Shown piece after piece: positions 31,334-40,978 of a stretch of DNA of 64,000 bases; the stretch's first letter is position 1; each line of letters starts with the position of its first letter. Origin of the DNA: Myxococcales bacterium (GTDB taxonomy: Bacteria > Myxococcota_A > Polyangia > Polyangiales > JAFGIB01). A model generated the notes under the pieces. It was given only the letters and a program-made list of their open reading frames with translations, was not told the DNA's origin and did not search any database. The stretch lies in the NCBI GenBank assembly GCA_029880325.1, contig JAOUOP010000001.1, positions 248,001 to 312,000 of the forward strand. Direction: 5' to 3'. A program made the position numbers and the translations under genes.

Positions 31334-32610
31334 CAACGGCTGCGCGCGTGATGCCCGATGTCACGCCGGAACTGCACGCCCTCGAAGTCGATGCGCTCGA
31401 CCGCCCGGTAGGCGCGCTCGGCGGCCATGTCCACGTCGTCGCCGATGGCGGTCACCGCCAACACGCGCCCACCCGCGCTGCGCAGGACGCCACCTTCGAG
31501 CCGCGTCCCGGCGTGGAAGACGCGCACCCCGGGCTCTTTTTCGGCCGCCTCGACGCCACGGATCTCGAGCCCCTTGGGGTAGCTCCCCGGATAGCCCGCA
31601 GCCGCCAGCACCACGCACATCGAGGCCGGCGCCTCCCAGGCGATGCTCTCCTCGGCCAGTGCTCCCTCGGCTGCCCCGCGCAGAAGCTCCAGCAGATCCC
31701 CCCGGTAGCGCACCAGAAGCGTCTCGGTCTCCGGGTCGCCGAAGCGCACGTTGTACTCGATCACCGAGGGCTCGCCGTCGACGATCATCAACCCGATGAA
31801 GAGCGCCCCGCGGTACTCGATGCCCTCGGCGGCCAGGCCCGCAAAGGTCGGCGCCACCACGCGCTCGAGGATCTTCCGCTCCACCTCGGCGCTCACCACC
31901 GGCGGCGGCGAGTAGGCCCCCATGCCGCCGGTATTGGGCCCGGTGTCGCCCTCGCCGACGCGCTTGTGGTCCTGGGCCGCAGCCAGCGCCAGCTGCCGGC
32001 TGCCGTCGCTGATGACGTGATAGCTGACCTCCTGGCCCACCAGCCGCTCCTCCAGCACCACGCAGGCGCCGGCCTCGCCGAACTCCCGCTTGCGCATCAC
32101 GCGGTCGATGGCCTCGAGCGTCTCCTCGACGCTGCCGGCCACGATCACGCCCTTGCCCGCCGCCAGCCCGTCGGCCTTGACCACCAGCGGCCGCCCCAGG
32201 GCCCGCACGTGGGCCTCGGCCGCGTCGGCGTCCTCGAAGATCGCCGCCTCCGCCGTTGGAATGCCGTGGCGCTGCATGAAGCGCTTGGAAAACGCCTTGG
32301 ACCCCTCCAGCCGCGCCGCCTCGCGCCCCGGCCCGAAGGTGGCCACGCCCGCGGCCCGCAGCGCGTCGGCCACGCCGGCCACCAGCGGCGCTTCGGGGCC
32401 CACCACGGCGAAGTCCACGCCGCGCTCCTCGGCCAGCAAAACCAGCGCCCCGGCGTCCTCGACGTCGACCGCCACATTTTCGGCAAAGCCGGCCGTGCCG
32501 CCGTTGCCGGGCGCACACAGCACCCGCTCCACGTCCGCCGAGGCAAAAAGCCCTGCCGCCAGCGCGTGCTCGCGCGCCCCGCTGCCCACAACCAAAACCG
32601 TCAAGGCCAC
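31333..32610 (-). CDS. purD: Phosphoribosylamine-glycine ligase
   Basis: The 425-residue ATP-grasp enzyme catalyses the second step of purine synthesis. It starts at GTG 32610 with GAGGAG 6 nt upstream, giving VALTVLVVGSGAREHALA, the usual N-terminus. Later signatures are RLEGSKAFSKRFMQRHGIPT, GLAAGKGVIVA, GPNTGGMGAYSPPP and EYNVRFGDPETE. The long in-frame upstream extension lacks homology. It is coupled to tsaC and diverges from the prenyl transferase gene. Confidence 0.96.
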   Translation of the reverse strand: MALTVLVVGSGAREHALAAGLFASADVERVLCAPGNGGTAGFAENVAVDVEDAGALVLLAEERGVDFAVVGPEAPLVAGVADALRAAGVATFGPGREAARLEGSKAFSKRFMQRHGIPTAEAAIFEDADAAEAHVRALGRPLVVKADGLAAGKGVIVAGSVEETLEAIDRVMRKREFGEAGACVVLEERLVGQEVSYHVISDGSRQLALAAAQDHKRVGEGDTGPNTGGMGAYSPPPVVSAEVERKILERVVAPTFAGLAAEGIEYRGALFIGLMIVDGEPSVIEYNVRFGDPETETLLVRYRGDLLELLRGAAEGALAEESIAWEAPASMCVVLAAAGYPGSYPKGLEIRGVEAAEKEPGVRVFHAGTRLEGGVLRSAGGRVLAVTAIGDDVDMAAERAYRAVERIDFEGVQFRRDIGHHARSR

Positions 32611-32902
32611 CCGAAGCTCCTCTTCGCCCGAGCCGGCCGGCGCCGACCACGGCCAGCCTTTACCGGCCTCCGCCCAGGCGGTCAACCGCAGCGCCCGTGG
32701 AGACGCCCAGGCGTGCCCCAGGCGCAACTTGGACTTTGCCGAAGGCCCCGAAAGCGCTATGTATTCGGCGCAGACGACGACCGCCGGGCGGGGACGCGCT
32801 GGCGACGTCCAGGGACGGAACCAGCCCCATTTTCTTGTAGTCTGGGCCACCATCGCGACAGGCTCGAGCCCGGGCCACCACCGCTTGCTTCAGGCACTTG
32901 CC

Positions 32903-33772
32903 ATGACCAGCCAGACCACCCGCACCCGCGCCGCGCTCCAGCTCTGGAAAGCCGACCAAAACCCCATCGCCCTGCTGTTCCGGGCGGCCGGCAATGCGCT
33001 GAGTTCGCCATTCTACGAAGTCTACGAGCGCTGGCTCGCGACCCAGGCCGTCAGCTGGAGGCGCCCGCGCCACATCGGCATCATCATGGACGGCAACCGC
33101 CGCTTCGCCCGCCACCTGGGCGCCGCCGACGTGGCCATGGGCCACGAGTTGGGCGCCGACAAGCTGCGCGAGCTGCTGGACTGGTGCTTCGCCTTCGAGA
33201 TCCCCGTGGTCACGGTCTGGGGCTTTTCCCTGGACAACTTCAAGCGCGACGACGAAGAGGTCGGGGCCCTCTTCAAGCTCTTCGAAAAGAAGACCCTCGA
33301 GATGGTCGACAGCGCCGACCTGCACGACAACCACGTGCGCGTGCGCTTCATCGGCCGCCGCGACCTCTTGCCCGAGAGCCTGCAGGACGCCATCGCCAAG
33401 GTCGAACGCGCCACCGGCCACTACGAGCGCTTCGTGCTCAACATCGCCCTGGCCTACGGCGGCCGCGAAGAACTCACCGACGCCTTCCGCGACTACCTCG
33501 GCCACGCCCTGCAAGCCGGCAAGGACCTGGCGGCCGCCATCGAGGGCATCAGCCACCAGGCCGTGGAGCGCTACCTCTACACCTCCGGCCTGCCCGAGCC
33601 CGATCTGATCATCCGCACCAGCGGCGAGGTGCGCATGAGCGGCTTTCTGATGTGGCAGAGCGCCTATTCCGAGTACTACTTCTGCGACACCAACTGGCCC
33701 GCCTTCCGCAAGATCGACTTCCTGCGCGCCATGCGGGCCTTCGACGTGCGCCAGCGCCGCTTCGGCAAATGA
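32903..33772 (+). CDS. uppS: Polyprenyl diphosphate synthase (cis-prenyltransferase, UppS family)
   Basis: The 289-residue Z-type prenyltransferase elongates allylic diphosphates with isopentenyl diphosphate to make lipid carrier for cell-wall and polysaccharide synthesis. The catalytic Asp63 is in IIMDGNRRFAR, and RTSGEVRMSGFLMWQSAYSE is the C-terminal signature. The N-terminus is about 35 residues longer than in E. coli UppS, and the C-terminal wording is closer to mycobacterial Rv1086 and archaeal enzymes, so chain length could differ from C55. It reads alone on the plus strand. Confidence 0.92.
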   Translation: MTSQTTRTRAALQLWKADQNPIALLFRAAGNALSSPFYEVYERWLATQAVSWRRPRHIGIIMDGNRRFARHLGAADVAMGHELGADKLRELLDWCFAFEIPVVTVWGFSLDNFKRDDEEVGALFKLFEKKTLEMVDSADLHDNHVRVRFIGRRDLLPESLQDAIAKVERATGHYERFVLNIALAYGGREELTDAFRDYLGHALQAGKDLAAAIEGISHQAVERYLYTSGLPEPDLIIRTSGEVRMSGFLMWQSAYSEYYFCDTNWPAFRKIDFLRAMRAFDVRQRRFGK

Positions 33773-33946
33773 GCCCGGGGCCAATCCGTGGTAGCGTTCC
33801 GCCAGCGCGAGCTGGAGGTGTGCCAGGCTCTGCGCAACGGTGGATGTTCCGCACGATTGCGGCTTGAAGAAACTTTAAAGCGGCTGCCCCTTGGGGTAGC
33901 CTCCGCGCCGGCCGCGAGCGCACTGCGCGCCGACAACCGAGGTAAA

Positions 33947-35455
33947 ATGATGAATACGCATGGGCTGAAGGCTTTGACTGCCGTCGCACTGTGCTGCCTG
34001 CTGGCAGCCTGCGGAGGCGACGACGGCAACGACGGTGAAACCGGCGGCAGCGGCGGTGCCGACTCGAAGGCCGACTCCGGCGCGGGCTCGGGCGGCAGCG
34101 GCGGCGACAACGGCTCCACCGGCACCCCCGGCGGCAGTGGCGGCAGCGGCGGCGGCGGGGGCGGCAACGTCGGCGACGGCATCTGGCCGATGATGGGCTA
34201 CGACGAGCGCAACTGGTACTTCAACCCCACCGAGACCACGCTCTCGGTCGACAACGCCGCCACCGTCGAAGAAAAGTGGCGTTTCACCACGGTCGGCAAT
34301 CCCAACGGCACCCCGATCATCGCCGACGGCATGGTCTACGTGCAGACCGCTGGCGGAGGCGTCTACGCGATCGAGTTGGCGACCGGCGACCAGAAGTGGA
34401 ACGTGACCACGATACCGGGTACCGCTTCGCTGGCCTACGTGGACGGCGCGCTCTACGCCCACGACAGCATGTCACAGCTGTGGAAGCTCGACGCCAGCGA
34501 CGGCTCGGTGATCTGGGGCCCCGAAAAAGCCGACGCCCAACCCGGCTGCGACGGCACCTCCTCGCCCATCGTGGCCGGCGGCGCGGTCGTCGTGGGCCAT
34601 AGCTGCGGCCTGCGCGAGATCGGCATGCAGGGCGGCCCGGCCGGCGCCCGCGGTGGCGTCGAGGCCCACAGCGCCGAGGACGGCTCCAAGCTCTGGACCT
34701 ACTTCACGGCCGACGAAGAGGAAAACGGCGCCATGGTCTGGTCCACAGTCGGCATCGACGCCGAGGCCGGCATCGTCTACGCCAGCACCGGCAACAACTA
34801 CACCGCCCAGGGCCCGAACTCCGACTCCATCCACGCCATCGAGCTGGCCGATGGGGCGCTTTCCTGGAAGACCCAGGTGCGCGACAACGACGTCTGGTCG
34901 CTGCCCGGCAACCTCTTCGGCCCCGACACCGACTTCGGCGCCAACCCGATCATCGCCGACGGCAGGGTTGCCGCGGGCGACAAGGGCGCTGCCTTCTGGG
35001 CCATGAACGCCGATGACGGCGCGATTGTGTGGAGCCGTGAAAGCCTGTCTGGAAACCGCGACCAGGCCCACGGCGGCTTCCTGATGAACGGCGCCTATGA
35101 CGGCACGAACTACTACGGCGTAAGCAACGACACCTCCAACGGCTCCGCCATCCTCTACGCCATGAACGGCGAGAGCGGCGACAACGCCTTCGAGCCCAAG
35201 GTCTTCGCCGGCAAGTACGCCTGGGGCGCCCCCTCCCTGGCCAACGGCGTGCTGGTGGTGCCGATCAACGACGACCTCTACCTGCTCGATGCCTCCAGCG
35301 GTGAAGAGCTTAACAAGTTCAACACCGGCGGCTCCATCGCCGCTGGCGCCGCGTCCATCGCCGCCGGCCACATCGTGGTCGGCAGCGGCCTGGCCTACCC
35401 GCTGGCCGGCGACGCCATGGATAACAACCAGGTCGTCTGCTACGGCCTGCCCTGA
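33947..35455 (+). CDS. PQQ-type beta-propeller lipoprotein
   Basis: The 502-residue precursor begins MMNTHGLKALTAVALCCLLA with lipobox LAAC; GAGG is 4 nt before the first and 7 nt before the second ATG (33950). A Gly/Ser/Asp-rich spacer runs to about residue 75. The rest is a propeller of PQQ-like blades such as GMVYVQTAGGGVYAIELATGDQKWN, WKLDASDGSVIWGPE and DDLYLLDASSGEELNKF, similar to quinoprotein dehydrogenases and BamB. It lacks the heme or quinone-ligand residues I would expect of an active dehydrogenase, so a scaffold or binding role is possible. Confidence 0.88.
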   Translation: MMNTHGLKALTAVALCCLLAACGGDDGNDGETGGSGGADSKADSGAGSGGSGGDNGSTGTPGGSGGSGGGGGGNVGDGIWPMMGYDERNWYFNPTETTLSVDNAATVEEKWRFTTVGNPNGTPIIADGMVYVQTAGGGVYAIELATGDQKWNVTTIPGTASLAYVDGALYAHDSMSQLWKLDASDGSVIWGPEKADAQPGCDGTSSPIVAGGAVVVGHSCGLREIGMQGGPAGARGGVEAHSAEDGSKLWTYFTADEEENGAMVWSTVGIDAEAGIVYASTGNNYTAQGPNSDSIHAIELADGALSWKTQVRDNDVWSLPGNLFGPDTDFGANPIIADGRVAAGDKGAAFWAMNADDGAIVWSRESLSGNRDQAHGGFLMNGAYDGTNYYGVSNDTSNGSAILYAMNGESGDNAFEPKVFAGKYAWGAPSLANGVLVVPINDDLYLLDASSGEELNKFNTGGSIAAGAASIAAGHIVVGSGLAYPLAGDAMDNNQVVCYGLP

Positions 35456-35460
35456 AGCGC

Positions 35461-36600
35461 TCAGGCAGTAACCCCGCCGACTTCGTCGCCCCCGGCCATT
35501 TCGGCCTCGGCCTGGCGGGCGAAGTCGGCGTAGCGCCCCGCTTCGATCGCCTCCCGGGCCGCCGCCATCAGCGCGGCGTAGAAGCTCAGGTTGTGCTGGC
35601 TCAAGAGCCGCGCCGCCAGGATTTCGCCGGCCCGGTAGAGGTGGTGCAAATAGGCCCGGCTGTAGCCCTGGCAGACCGGGCAACCGCAGCGGGCATCGAG
35701 GGGGCTTTCGTCGCGGCGGTGGCGCGCCTGCTTGATGTTCACGCGCCCGCCCCAGCTCAGCGCCTGGCCGTTTCTGGCGTTTCGCGTGGGCAGCACGCAG
35801 TCGAAAAGATCGATGCCGGCGCCCACCGCCCTGAGCAGGTCCACTGGCTTGCCCACCCCCATCAGATAGCGCGGTCGCTCCCCGGGCATGCGCGGGCCGA
35901 GGTCGGCCAGTAACTCGTACATGCGCTCGCTGGGCTCGCCCACCGAGAAGCCGCCCAAGGCCAGGCCATCGAAGTCGAGGGCCGCAAGCGTTTCGAGATG
36001 GGCGCGGCGCAGCTCGGGCAAGACGCCGCCCTGCACGATGCCGAAGCAGGCCTGCCCCTCGGCACGCGGCGCCACGAGACAGCGCTCGGCCCAGGCCGTG
36101 CTGCGCTTGACCGCCGCTTCCACCTCCGCGCGCGGAGCGCCCCCGGGCGGACATTCATCGAGCACCATGGCGATGTCGGACCCCAAGAGCGCCTGCACTC
36201 GCATGGCGCGCTCGGGCGTCAAGCGCTGGGGGCTGCCATCGAGATGCGAACGAAAGGTCACGCCGTCGTCGTCGATCTCGCGCAGCTTCGACAGCGAGAA
36301 GACCTGAAAGCCTCCACTGTCGGTGAGTAGTGCATGGGGCCAGGACATGAAGCGCTGCACCCCGCCGAGTTCGGCGATCAGCTCGGCCCCGGGGCGCAGC
36401 ATCAGGTGATAGGTATTGGCCAGGATCAGGCGCGATCCGGTGGCAGCGATTTCCTCCGGCGTGAGCGCCTTGACGCTGGCCTGGGTGCCCACGGGCATGA
36501 AGGCCGGCGTCGGCACGCTGGCCCGCGTCGTGTGCAAGACGCCCACCCGCGCATCGCCATCCTGCGCCCGCAGCTCATAGCGGCAAGCCCCTGCGCTCAT
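35461..36600 (-). CDS. tgt: tRNA-guanine transglycosylase
   Basis: The 379-residue enzyme exchanges guanine-34 for preQ1 in GUN anticodon tRNAs. Asp94 lies in LLTDSGGFQVFSL, the nucleophile Asp267 in DCVLPTRNARNG, and zinc is bound by Cys305, Cys307, Cys310 and His336. The start at 36600 overlaps the queA stop by 4 nt (ATGA). With queA it completes the last steps of queuosine precursor insertion. Confidence 0.96.
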   Translation of the reverse strand: MSAGACRYELRAQDGDARVGVLHTTRASVPTPAFMPVGTQASVKALTPEEIAATGSRLILANTYHLMLRPGAELIAELGGVQRFMSWPHALLTDSGGFQVFSLSKLREIDDDGVTFRSHLDGSPQRLTPERAMRVQALLGSDIAMVLDECPPGGAPRAEVEAAVKRSTAWAERCLVAPRAEGQACFGIVQGGVLPELRRAHLETLAALDFDGLALGGFSVGEPSERMYELLADLGPRMPGERPRYLMGVGKPVDLLRAVGAGIDLFDCVLPTRNARNGQALSWGGRVNIKQARHRRDESPLDARCGCPVCQGYSRAYLHHLYRAGEILAARLLSQHNLSFYAALMAAAREAIEAGRYADFARQAEAEMAGGDEVGGVTA

Positions 36601-37673
36601 CGCGAACCTCCCAGCAGCATGGCGTCGCCGTAGCTGTAGAAACGATAGCCCTGCTCCACCGCATGGCGATAGGCACGGCGCACCGGCTCTTCGCCGCCGA
36701 AGGCCATCACCAGGGCCAGCAGCGTCGAGCGCGGCAGATGAAAGTTGGTCAACATCGCCTCGACCACGCGGAAGCGGTAGGGCGGATAGATCAGCAGCGA
36801 GGTGCGACCTTGGCCGGCTGCCAGTCCCGCGGGCTCGGCCGCGGCCGCCTCCAGCGTGCGCACCACGGTGGTGCCCACCGCCACCACCGTACGCCCCTCT
36901 TCGCGCGCGGCGGCGATGGCATCGGCGGTGGCCTCGGGGATGAAGTAGCGCTCGGAGTGCATGGCGTGCTCGCGGAGGTCCTCGGCCCGGAGCGGCGCGA
37001 AGGTGCCCGGGCCCACGTGCAGCGTCACCGTCGCCGTCAGATGCCCGGCTGCGCGCAGCCGCTCTAGCAAGGCCTCGGTGAAGTGCAGCCCCGCGGTGGG
37101 CGCTGCCACGGCACCGTCGTGGGCAGCGAAGACCGTCTGGTAGCGCTCGCGGTCGGCGGCCCCGTCGGTGCGCTTGATGTAGGGCGGCAGCGGCACATGA
37201 CCTTCGCGCTCGATCGCCTCGGCAAGCGGCCCGCCATCGACACTCGAGAGTTGCACCTGCAGGACGCCCGGCTCGGGCCCGGCCTCGAGTACACGCGCCT
37301 CGATCTGCCCCTCGGCGAGCTGGAGCGAGGCCCCCGGGCGCAGGCCCTTGGAGGCGCGGCCCAGGGCCAACCAGCGCTCGCTCGGGCCCGACTGCGAAAT
37401 GCGCTCGAGCAGGAGCAGCTCCACGCGCCCACCGCTGGGCTTGTGGCCGAGCAGGCGCGCTGGGATCACGCGCGTGTCGTTGAAGATCAGCAGCGACGGC
37501 GGCAGCAGCCCGGGCAGCGCGTCGATGCGCAGGTCGCGCGGCTCGAAGCGCCCCAGCGGCGTGCACAGAAGGCGCGAAGCATCGCGACGGGCGAGAGGCT
37601 CTTGCGCGATCGACGTGGCGGGCAGCTCGTAATCGAGACGCTCGGCCTCGAAGGGCGGGCGCTTCGGAGTCAT
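36597..37673 (-). CDS. queA: S-adenosylmethionine:tRNA ribosyltransferase-isomerase
   Basis: A 358-residue enzyme that adds epoxycyclopentanediol from SAM to preQ1-tRNA to yield epoxyqueuosine. The N-terminus LDYELPATSIAQEPLARRDASRL, the middle SLLIFNDTRVIPARLLGHK and TAGLHFTEALLERL, and the C-terminal TNFHLPRSTLLALVMAFGG are characteristic. The start overlaps the stop of the upstream propeller gene (ATGA) and the end overlaps tgt, so all three are translationally coupled. Confidence 0.96.
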   Translation of the reverse strand: MTPKRPPFEAERLDYELPATSIAQEPLARRDASRLLCTPLGRFEPRDLRIDALPGLLPPSLLIFNDTRVIPARLLGHKPSGGRVELLLLERISQSGPSERWLALGRASKGLRPGASLQLAEGQIEARVLEAGPEPGVLQVQLSSVDGGPLAEAIEREGHVPLPPYIKRTDGAADRERYQTVFAAHDGAVAAPTAGLHFTEALLERLRAAGHLTATVTLHVGPGTFAPLRAEDLREHAMHSERYFIPEATADAIAAAREEGRTVVAVGTTVVRTLEAAAAEPAGLAAGQGRTSLLIYPPYRFRVVEAMLTNFHLPRSTLLALVMAFGGEEPVRRAYRHAVEQGYRFYSYGDAMLLGGSR

Positions 37674-38929
37674 TTCAGGGCCTGCACGCGGCCGTCGTCG
37701 GAGACCACGATCACCGAGCCATCGCTGCCGAGCACCGGGCGCAGGGCGCCGCGGGCCGTGGTTGGAAAGGTCCAGCGCAGCTCGCCCTCCCGGTCGATGC
37801 AGTAGAGGATGCCGCGGCTGGTGGTGAAAAGAAGGTTGTCATCGGCGTCGAGCAACAGCTCGCCGGGGCGGCCGTCGCTGCCGCGGCGAAAGCGCTCACG
37901 GCCATCGCGGTCGTAGCAGCGCACTTCTTGAACGGCCAGTCCCACACACGTGCCGCCTTCGCGGTCGACCACGGGCGCGGTGGTCATGGCCCGGGGCCCC
38001 AGGTCCACGCGCACGCGCACGCGGCCGTCGGCTTCGAGCCCGAAAAGCGTCCCCGAGACCCCGACCACCCACAGCCCGCCGCGATCGTCGACCGCCACCG
38101 CCCGCGCCACCACCTCCTCCAACAGCAGCGGCGCCTCGCGACCGCCGTGCAGCGACAGCACCGTCAGCTCCCGGGCAGCGCCGCCGGCCAGCGCCCGGCC
38201 ACCACCGAGGTCGGCGGTGAAGCTGGCCTCGCGCGCGGCCACGGGCAGCGACAACAGAATGCTTCCATCCAGGTCCAGCACCTGAACCTGGCCATCGCGC
38301 CCGCCCACCACCAGGGCCCCCCCGTCGAGCATCAGCGGCATGCTGATGCGCGAAGCCTCATCGAAGATCGGACGGCTCTCGCCAGCGCGCCCCACCAACA
38401 GCAGCCGCCCCTCGTAGGTGCTGACCAGGGCGTCACCGCGGGGCGTCAACGAGGGCGTATGTCTGAGCGGCCCCACCGGCGCGAAGAAGAGCGAGCGGCC
38501 GTCGGCCGACAGCGCGTGCAGACCGCCGGCGCTGGCGATCAGCAGCGTCCCGTCGGCGCGCACCGCCGGCGACAAAAGCCTCCGCTGGGGCAACGTGGTC
38601 GCCCAACGTCGCTCGGGTTTGGCGCGCGGCGCCCTGAGGGGCGAGCGGCCGCTGCGCCTGCCGTCGCCGCCCACGGTGGAGTTGGGATGCAGGCGGCTGA
38701 CGCCATAGGTCAGGGCGACGCGACGCCCGATGGGCACATGTTCGGCCGCGGCGACGGCCCCCATGGCGCCGAGCGCGCCGACAAACGCAAGCCCAAGGCT
38801 GAGCCCGAAATGGGACCACAGACGACGTGGCCAAAAGCGCGGTGACGGAGACGACAACGGGGCGCTACCACGGTCGTGTCGGCAACAGGAAGGCCGCGCG
38901 AATCCTGGGTGCCGAATGCTTCTCGTCAC
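37670..38929 (-). CDS. Membrane-anchored PQQ-like beta-propeller protein
   Basis: Up to 419 residues. A hydrophobic segment (SHFGLSLGLAFVGALGAMGAVAAA, about residues 39-62) precedes a basic linker and then propeller blades such as GGLHALSADGRSLFFAPVG, DGQVQVLDLDGSILLSLPV and GILYCIDREGELRWTFPTT. It is probably exported or periplasmic. The start is uncertain: GTG at 38929 overlaps the upstream gene by 65 bp, and TTG at 38857 would avoid the overlap; neither has a clear ribosome-binding site. It is coupled to queA by a 4-nt overlap. Confidence 0.8.
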   Translation of the reverse strand: MTRSIRHPGFARPSCCRHDRGSAPLSSPSPRFWPRRLWSHFGLSLGLAFVGALGAMGAVAAAEHVPIGRRVALTYGVSRLHPNSTVGGDGRRSGRSPLRAPRAKPERRWATTLPQRRLLSPAVRADGTLLIASAGGLHALSADGRSLFFAPVGPLRHTPSLTPRGDALVSTYEGRLLLVGRAGESRPIFDEASRISMPLMLDGGALVVGGRDGQVQVLDLDGSILLSLPVAAREASFTADLGGGRALAGGAARELTVLSLHGGREAPLLLEEVVARAVAVDDRGGLWVVGVSGTLFGLEADGRVRVRVDLGPRAMTTAPVVDREGGTCVGLAVQEVRCYDRDGRERFRRGSDGRPGELLLDADDNLLFTTSRGILYCIDREGELRWTFPTTARGALRPVLGSDGSVIVVSDDGRVQALK

Positions 38930-40949
38930 CGGCGCGGTACTCCTGGGTGCCGTCTACCGTCCCCAGAAGCTCGACCCAGCTGCCCTTTTTCAGCTCGATG
39001 GGCGCGCCATAGGTCGCCCACAGCAAACAGCGCGTGGCCGGCGGACAGCGCTTGGCCAATAGTTGAATCTGGCTGTAGCCATCTTCGACGGCGCTGTCGA
39101 CGATGCGCCCCTTGAACGCCATCCGGTGACCACGGTGGGCCTCGACGTCGGCGGCGAGCGCTTCGTAGGCGATGGAGTCGTCGGCGCCATAGGCCGCGGC
39201 GGCGGCTTTCAAGTCCGCGACGCGCTCGAAATGCAAGGCCACGGTCTGCGGCGCCTGACCGCTGGCGCTGGCGAAGAGTTCCAGCTCGTGCGCGCCGAAC
39301 TCGGCGAGCGCGACGCGATGGACGAAGCGCCCCTCGGTGACGGCCACGTCCTGCTCACCGACCCGCACGGAAACCCCGTCGCCCACGCGACCGGCGACCT
39401 CGACCGCCTCACCATCGGTGACGAAACTGCGACCGGGGCGTTCCAGGCGCAGCGCCACCACCGGAACCGGCGTTCGCAGTTCACCCTGCTGCACGACGCC
39501 GCCGGGCGAGGTCACATGGTAGGCGACGTGATGCTCGATGGGCTCGGGCGCCCGCACCGGGCCGGGACCGTCGTCGGCGGCGACCTCGACCGCCAGCGAA
39601 TCGCTGCGGCGCCCGCGCCCTTCGGCATCGAGCTCGAGCGGCTTGCCATCGAGCTGCACCTTGGAGCCGGGCCGCGCGACCACCACCACCTCCAGGGTCG
39701 GCTCGCCCCGCTGTAGCGCCGAGGTGTCCACCGACACGCGCGAGTCGATCTCGAGAAGGATGCGGCTGTCGACCGCGTCGCGCCCTGGACGCAACAGGAC
39801 CACGTCGACCGCGTTCTTGCCGACCTGTAGGGAGTCGGCGGGCAGGGCGAAGCGCGCCATGCCCGCTTGGAGTTCCCGCTCGACCTCGCCGAAACGCACG
39901 CGCGTGCCGGCCTCGGCCTCCGCCAGCTGGAGTTCCAGCGCCTCGCCATCCGGGGTGGTCACCACGCGCGCGGCGATTGCGGGCGCCGACGGCCTCAAGA
40001 ACAGCGCCGCACCGATCGCGACGGCACCGGCGACGACGGCCACCACCAGCAGCCAGGCCCCCGAGCCGCGACGGCGCGGCAGCTCGATGGGCTCGGTCGC
40101 GACCGCGGCCACCCTGGCGGGGGCGCGCTCGGAGCTGCGAGCACCGGGCAGCGGACCACCGACGCCGCCGATCATGGTGGCGCCGCGGATCGGCGCGGCC
40201 TTGGCCTTGGCACTGCTGGTCCCGCCCGACCCGCCCGCCCCGTTGGCCCCAACGCTGGGAGCGGAATCGGCAGTGCCCCCCGCGGGCTCCTGAGAGGTGA
40301 CCGCAGCCGTGGTCACCCCGGCGGCCCGGGCATCGCTGCCCGCGTCGGCAGCCACGGCCTTGCTCGAGCTGGAAGCGACGCCGAAAAGCGTGCGCTTGGG
40401 GCGCGGCGGCTCCGACCGCGGGGCCGGATTGCTCGGCGCCACGCCCAGCAGACCGGAAGGGCGACCCTCAGCATCGACGCCTCCGGCCGCCCCCGGCAGC
40501 CCCATCACCGTGCCACCGGCCGCGCCCGCAGCACGCGGGGCCGAAGTGCCGGCCCCAGCGCCACCCCCGGCGCCACCCACGGGCGCGGTCTCGACCTCGG
40601 AGAGATCGCTTTTGCTCAGCCGCACCACACGCGGCAGCCCCATCACCGTGCGCCCGGCCTGTCCCAGCTCGGGGGCCGCCGCCGCGCTCGACTGCGGCGC
40701 AGCGCTCGCCTCCGCCACCTTCGCCCCTGCGGCCGACTCGGCAGCGGCGCCGACCTTGGGTGGCGCCTGGGGCTGCAGCTCGGCGGCCCGGGCCAGCATC
40801 TCCGGCGTTGCCACCATGCCCAATTGGGTGCGCTTGTGATCGCCGGCGCCTACGACGGGCTGAACCGACCCGCCGCAGGCGCTGCAGAAGAATGAAGAGC
40901 CTGCCAGTTCGGCGCCGCAGTGCTCGCAGGAGCGTTTGCTTTCAGCCAT
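38865..40949 (-). CDS. Zinc-ribbon membrane protein with repeated T-x-x-G motifs
   Basis: A 694-residue protein. An N-terminal zinc ribbon uses Cys8, Cys11, Cys22 and Cys25. A disordered Ala/Gly/Ser/Pro-rich stretch (residues about 30-290) carries five short motifs centred on Thr41, Thr101, Thr147, Thr187 and Thr258 (RTQLGMV, RTVMGLP, GTVMGLP, RTLFGVA, ATMIGGV). A membrane helix at 299-317 follows, then about 370 residues of beta-rich extracytoplasmic domain ending in an OB-like fold (GRIVDSAVEDGYSQIQLLAK). Zinc-ribbon plus T-x-x-G motifs recur in Myxococcota signalling proteins; phosphorylation or FHA binding is a guess. It follows dapB after 29 nt. Confidence 0.8.
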   Translation of the reverse strand: MAESKRSCEHCGAELAGSSFFCSACGGSVQPVVGAGDHKRTQLGMVATPEMLARAAELQPQAPPKVGAAAESAAGAKVAEASAAPQSSAAAAPELGQAGRTVMGLPRVVRLSKSDLSEVETAPVGGAGGGAGAGTSAPRAAGAAGGTVMGLPGAAGGVDAEGRPSGLLGVAPSNPAPRSEPPRPKRTLFGVASSSSKAVAADAGSDARAAGVTTAAVTSQEPAGGTADSAPSVGANGAGGSGGTSSAKAKAAPIRGATMIGGVGGPLPGARSSERAPARVAAVATEPIELPRRRGSGAWLLVVAVVAGAVAIGAALFLRPSAPAIAARVVTTPDGEALELQLAEAEAGTRVRFGEVERELQAGMARFALPADSLQVGKNAVDVVLLRPGRDAVDSRILLEIDSRVSVDTSALQRGEPTLEVVVVARPGSKVQLDGKPLELDAEGRGRRSDSLAVEVAADDGPGPVRAPEPIEHHVAYHVTSPGGVVQQGELRTPVPVVALRLERPGRSFVTDGEAVEVAGRVGDGVSVRVGEQDVAVTEGRFVHRVALAEFGAHELELFASASGQAPQTVALHFERVADLKAAAAAYGADDSIAYEALAADVEAHRGHRMAFKGRIVDSAVEDGYSQIQLLAKRCPPATRCLLWATYGAPIELKKGSWVELLGTVDGTQEYRAGDEKHSAPRIRAAFLLPTRPW

Positions 40950-40978
40950 GTCGTCAGAGATTCCGACCGCTGCGCACT

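Noticed and set aside
32611..32853. Upstream start for purD
   Set aside because: The family N-terminus begins at the GTG at 32610, which has a strong GAGGAG site; the extra 81 codons have no similarity.
31348..33867. 839-codon plus-strand frame over purD and uppS
   Set aside because: It is antisense to a clear purD and out of frame with uppS; such long frames are expected at about 70% GC and the product has no recognisable domain.
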